Source: Oligoflexia bacterium
GTDB lineage: Bacteria; Bdellovibrionota; Bacteriovoracia; Bacteriovoracales; Bacteriovoracaceae
Length of the DNA stretch: 64,000 bases
NCBI GenBank assembly: GCA_015232355.1
Contig: JADFZW010000020.1
Coordinates: 39,694-103,693, forward strand
Reading direction: 5' to 3'
The notes beneath the pieces were generated by a model that was not told the DNA's origin, did no database searches, and saw nothing but the letters and a program-made list of their open reading frames with translations. This document shows positions 63,881 to 64,000 of the stretch, piece after piece. Position 1 is the first letter of the stretch. Each line of letters starts with the position of its first letter. The position numbers and the translations under genes were made by a program.

Positions 63881-64000
63881 AGGGCAATCGCATCTAATAT
63901 AAGCAGTATCAACATAAGATAAGCGATCCATAAACAGTGAAAGTGTTTATTCAACTATTTAATAAAACCTCTCATTAAGGTCTCTAAATAACTATTTCAA

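Noticed and set aside
63304..63954. Minus-strand frames across the RCC1 repeats
   Set aside because: Generated by the plus-strand 117-bp units; products repeat the same antisense phrase (PQQTTVPSFF).

Overview
This is a 64 kb, AT-rich window (about one third GC by eye) with densely packed genes on both strands. I recognised no rRNA, tRNA, CRISPR array, transposase or phage gene. Several family combinations point to a Gram-negative, deltaproteobacteria-like bacterium: a Ser/Thr kinase with a PEGA domain beside an FHA-type sigma-54 activator, an HD-GYP protein, a CheB-CheR-PAS hybrid, a complete MoxR/Bat operon, outer-membrane beta-barrel-like proteins and lipoproteins. Bdellovibrionota (Bacteriovorax-like) fits best. 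This is inference, because no rRNA is present to settle it.

Layout. 1-9.5 kb: a very large GHKL-ATPase protein that enters from the left edge and ends in an HExxH motif, a CheB-CheR-PAS hybrid, and a divergent histidine kinase whose C-terminal coiled-coil/PAS module resembles that of the hybrid. 9.5-12.3 kb: a NYN-LOTUS RNA-binding protein, a SpoIIAA-like protein and an ATP-grasp ligase. 12.3-20.2 kb: a hydrogenase-4-like membrane complex (HyfF on the minus strand; HyfB, C, E, G and a ferredoxin-HyfI fusion on the plus strand) whose large subunit lacks the NiFe cysteine ligands. 20-27.5 kb: a secreted phosphoribosyltransferase-like protein, a HAD protein, a nucleotidyltransferase, an RNA ligase, a 3-hydroxyacyl-CoA dehydrogenase/thiolase pair and a membrane-anchored barrel-like protein. 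27.5-37.2 kb: sigma-54 activator and Ser/Thr kinase, an outer-membrane protein gene broken by one TGA, an EndoH-like GH18, an HD-GYP protein, a secreted protein with protein-glutamine-deamidase motifs, and greB. 37.4-48.6 kb: a nine-gene aerotolerance (Bat) operon with a thioredoxin-beta-sandwich fusion at its head. 48.6-56.5 kb: lipoproteins, two GT2 glycosyltransferases, a STAS protein, RidA, a DUF218 protein and a BamE-like lipoprotein. 56.5-64 kb: gmk, a bifunctional Rel/SpoT, and a 1435-residue secreted mosaic protein ending in a seven-repeat RCC1-like propeller.

How it fits together. The Hyf-like complex is probably a redox-driven ion pump without hydrogenase chemistry. The Bat operon should build a periplasm-facing MoxR/VWA machine linked to thiol redox and chaperone-like functions. 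Five gene products (GHKL-HExxH, PRTase-like, EndoH-like, deamidase-like, LRR-ankyrin-hydrolase-RCC1) look like proteins aimed at other cells or host macromolecules, as in a predatory or host-associated life style.

A window-wide peculiarity is short tandem repeats with 4-12 bp units. They sit immediately upstream of the ribosome binding site of many genes and also expand low-complexity linkers inside genes.
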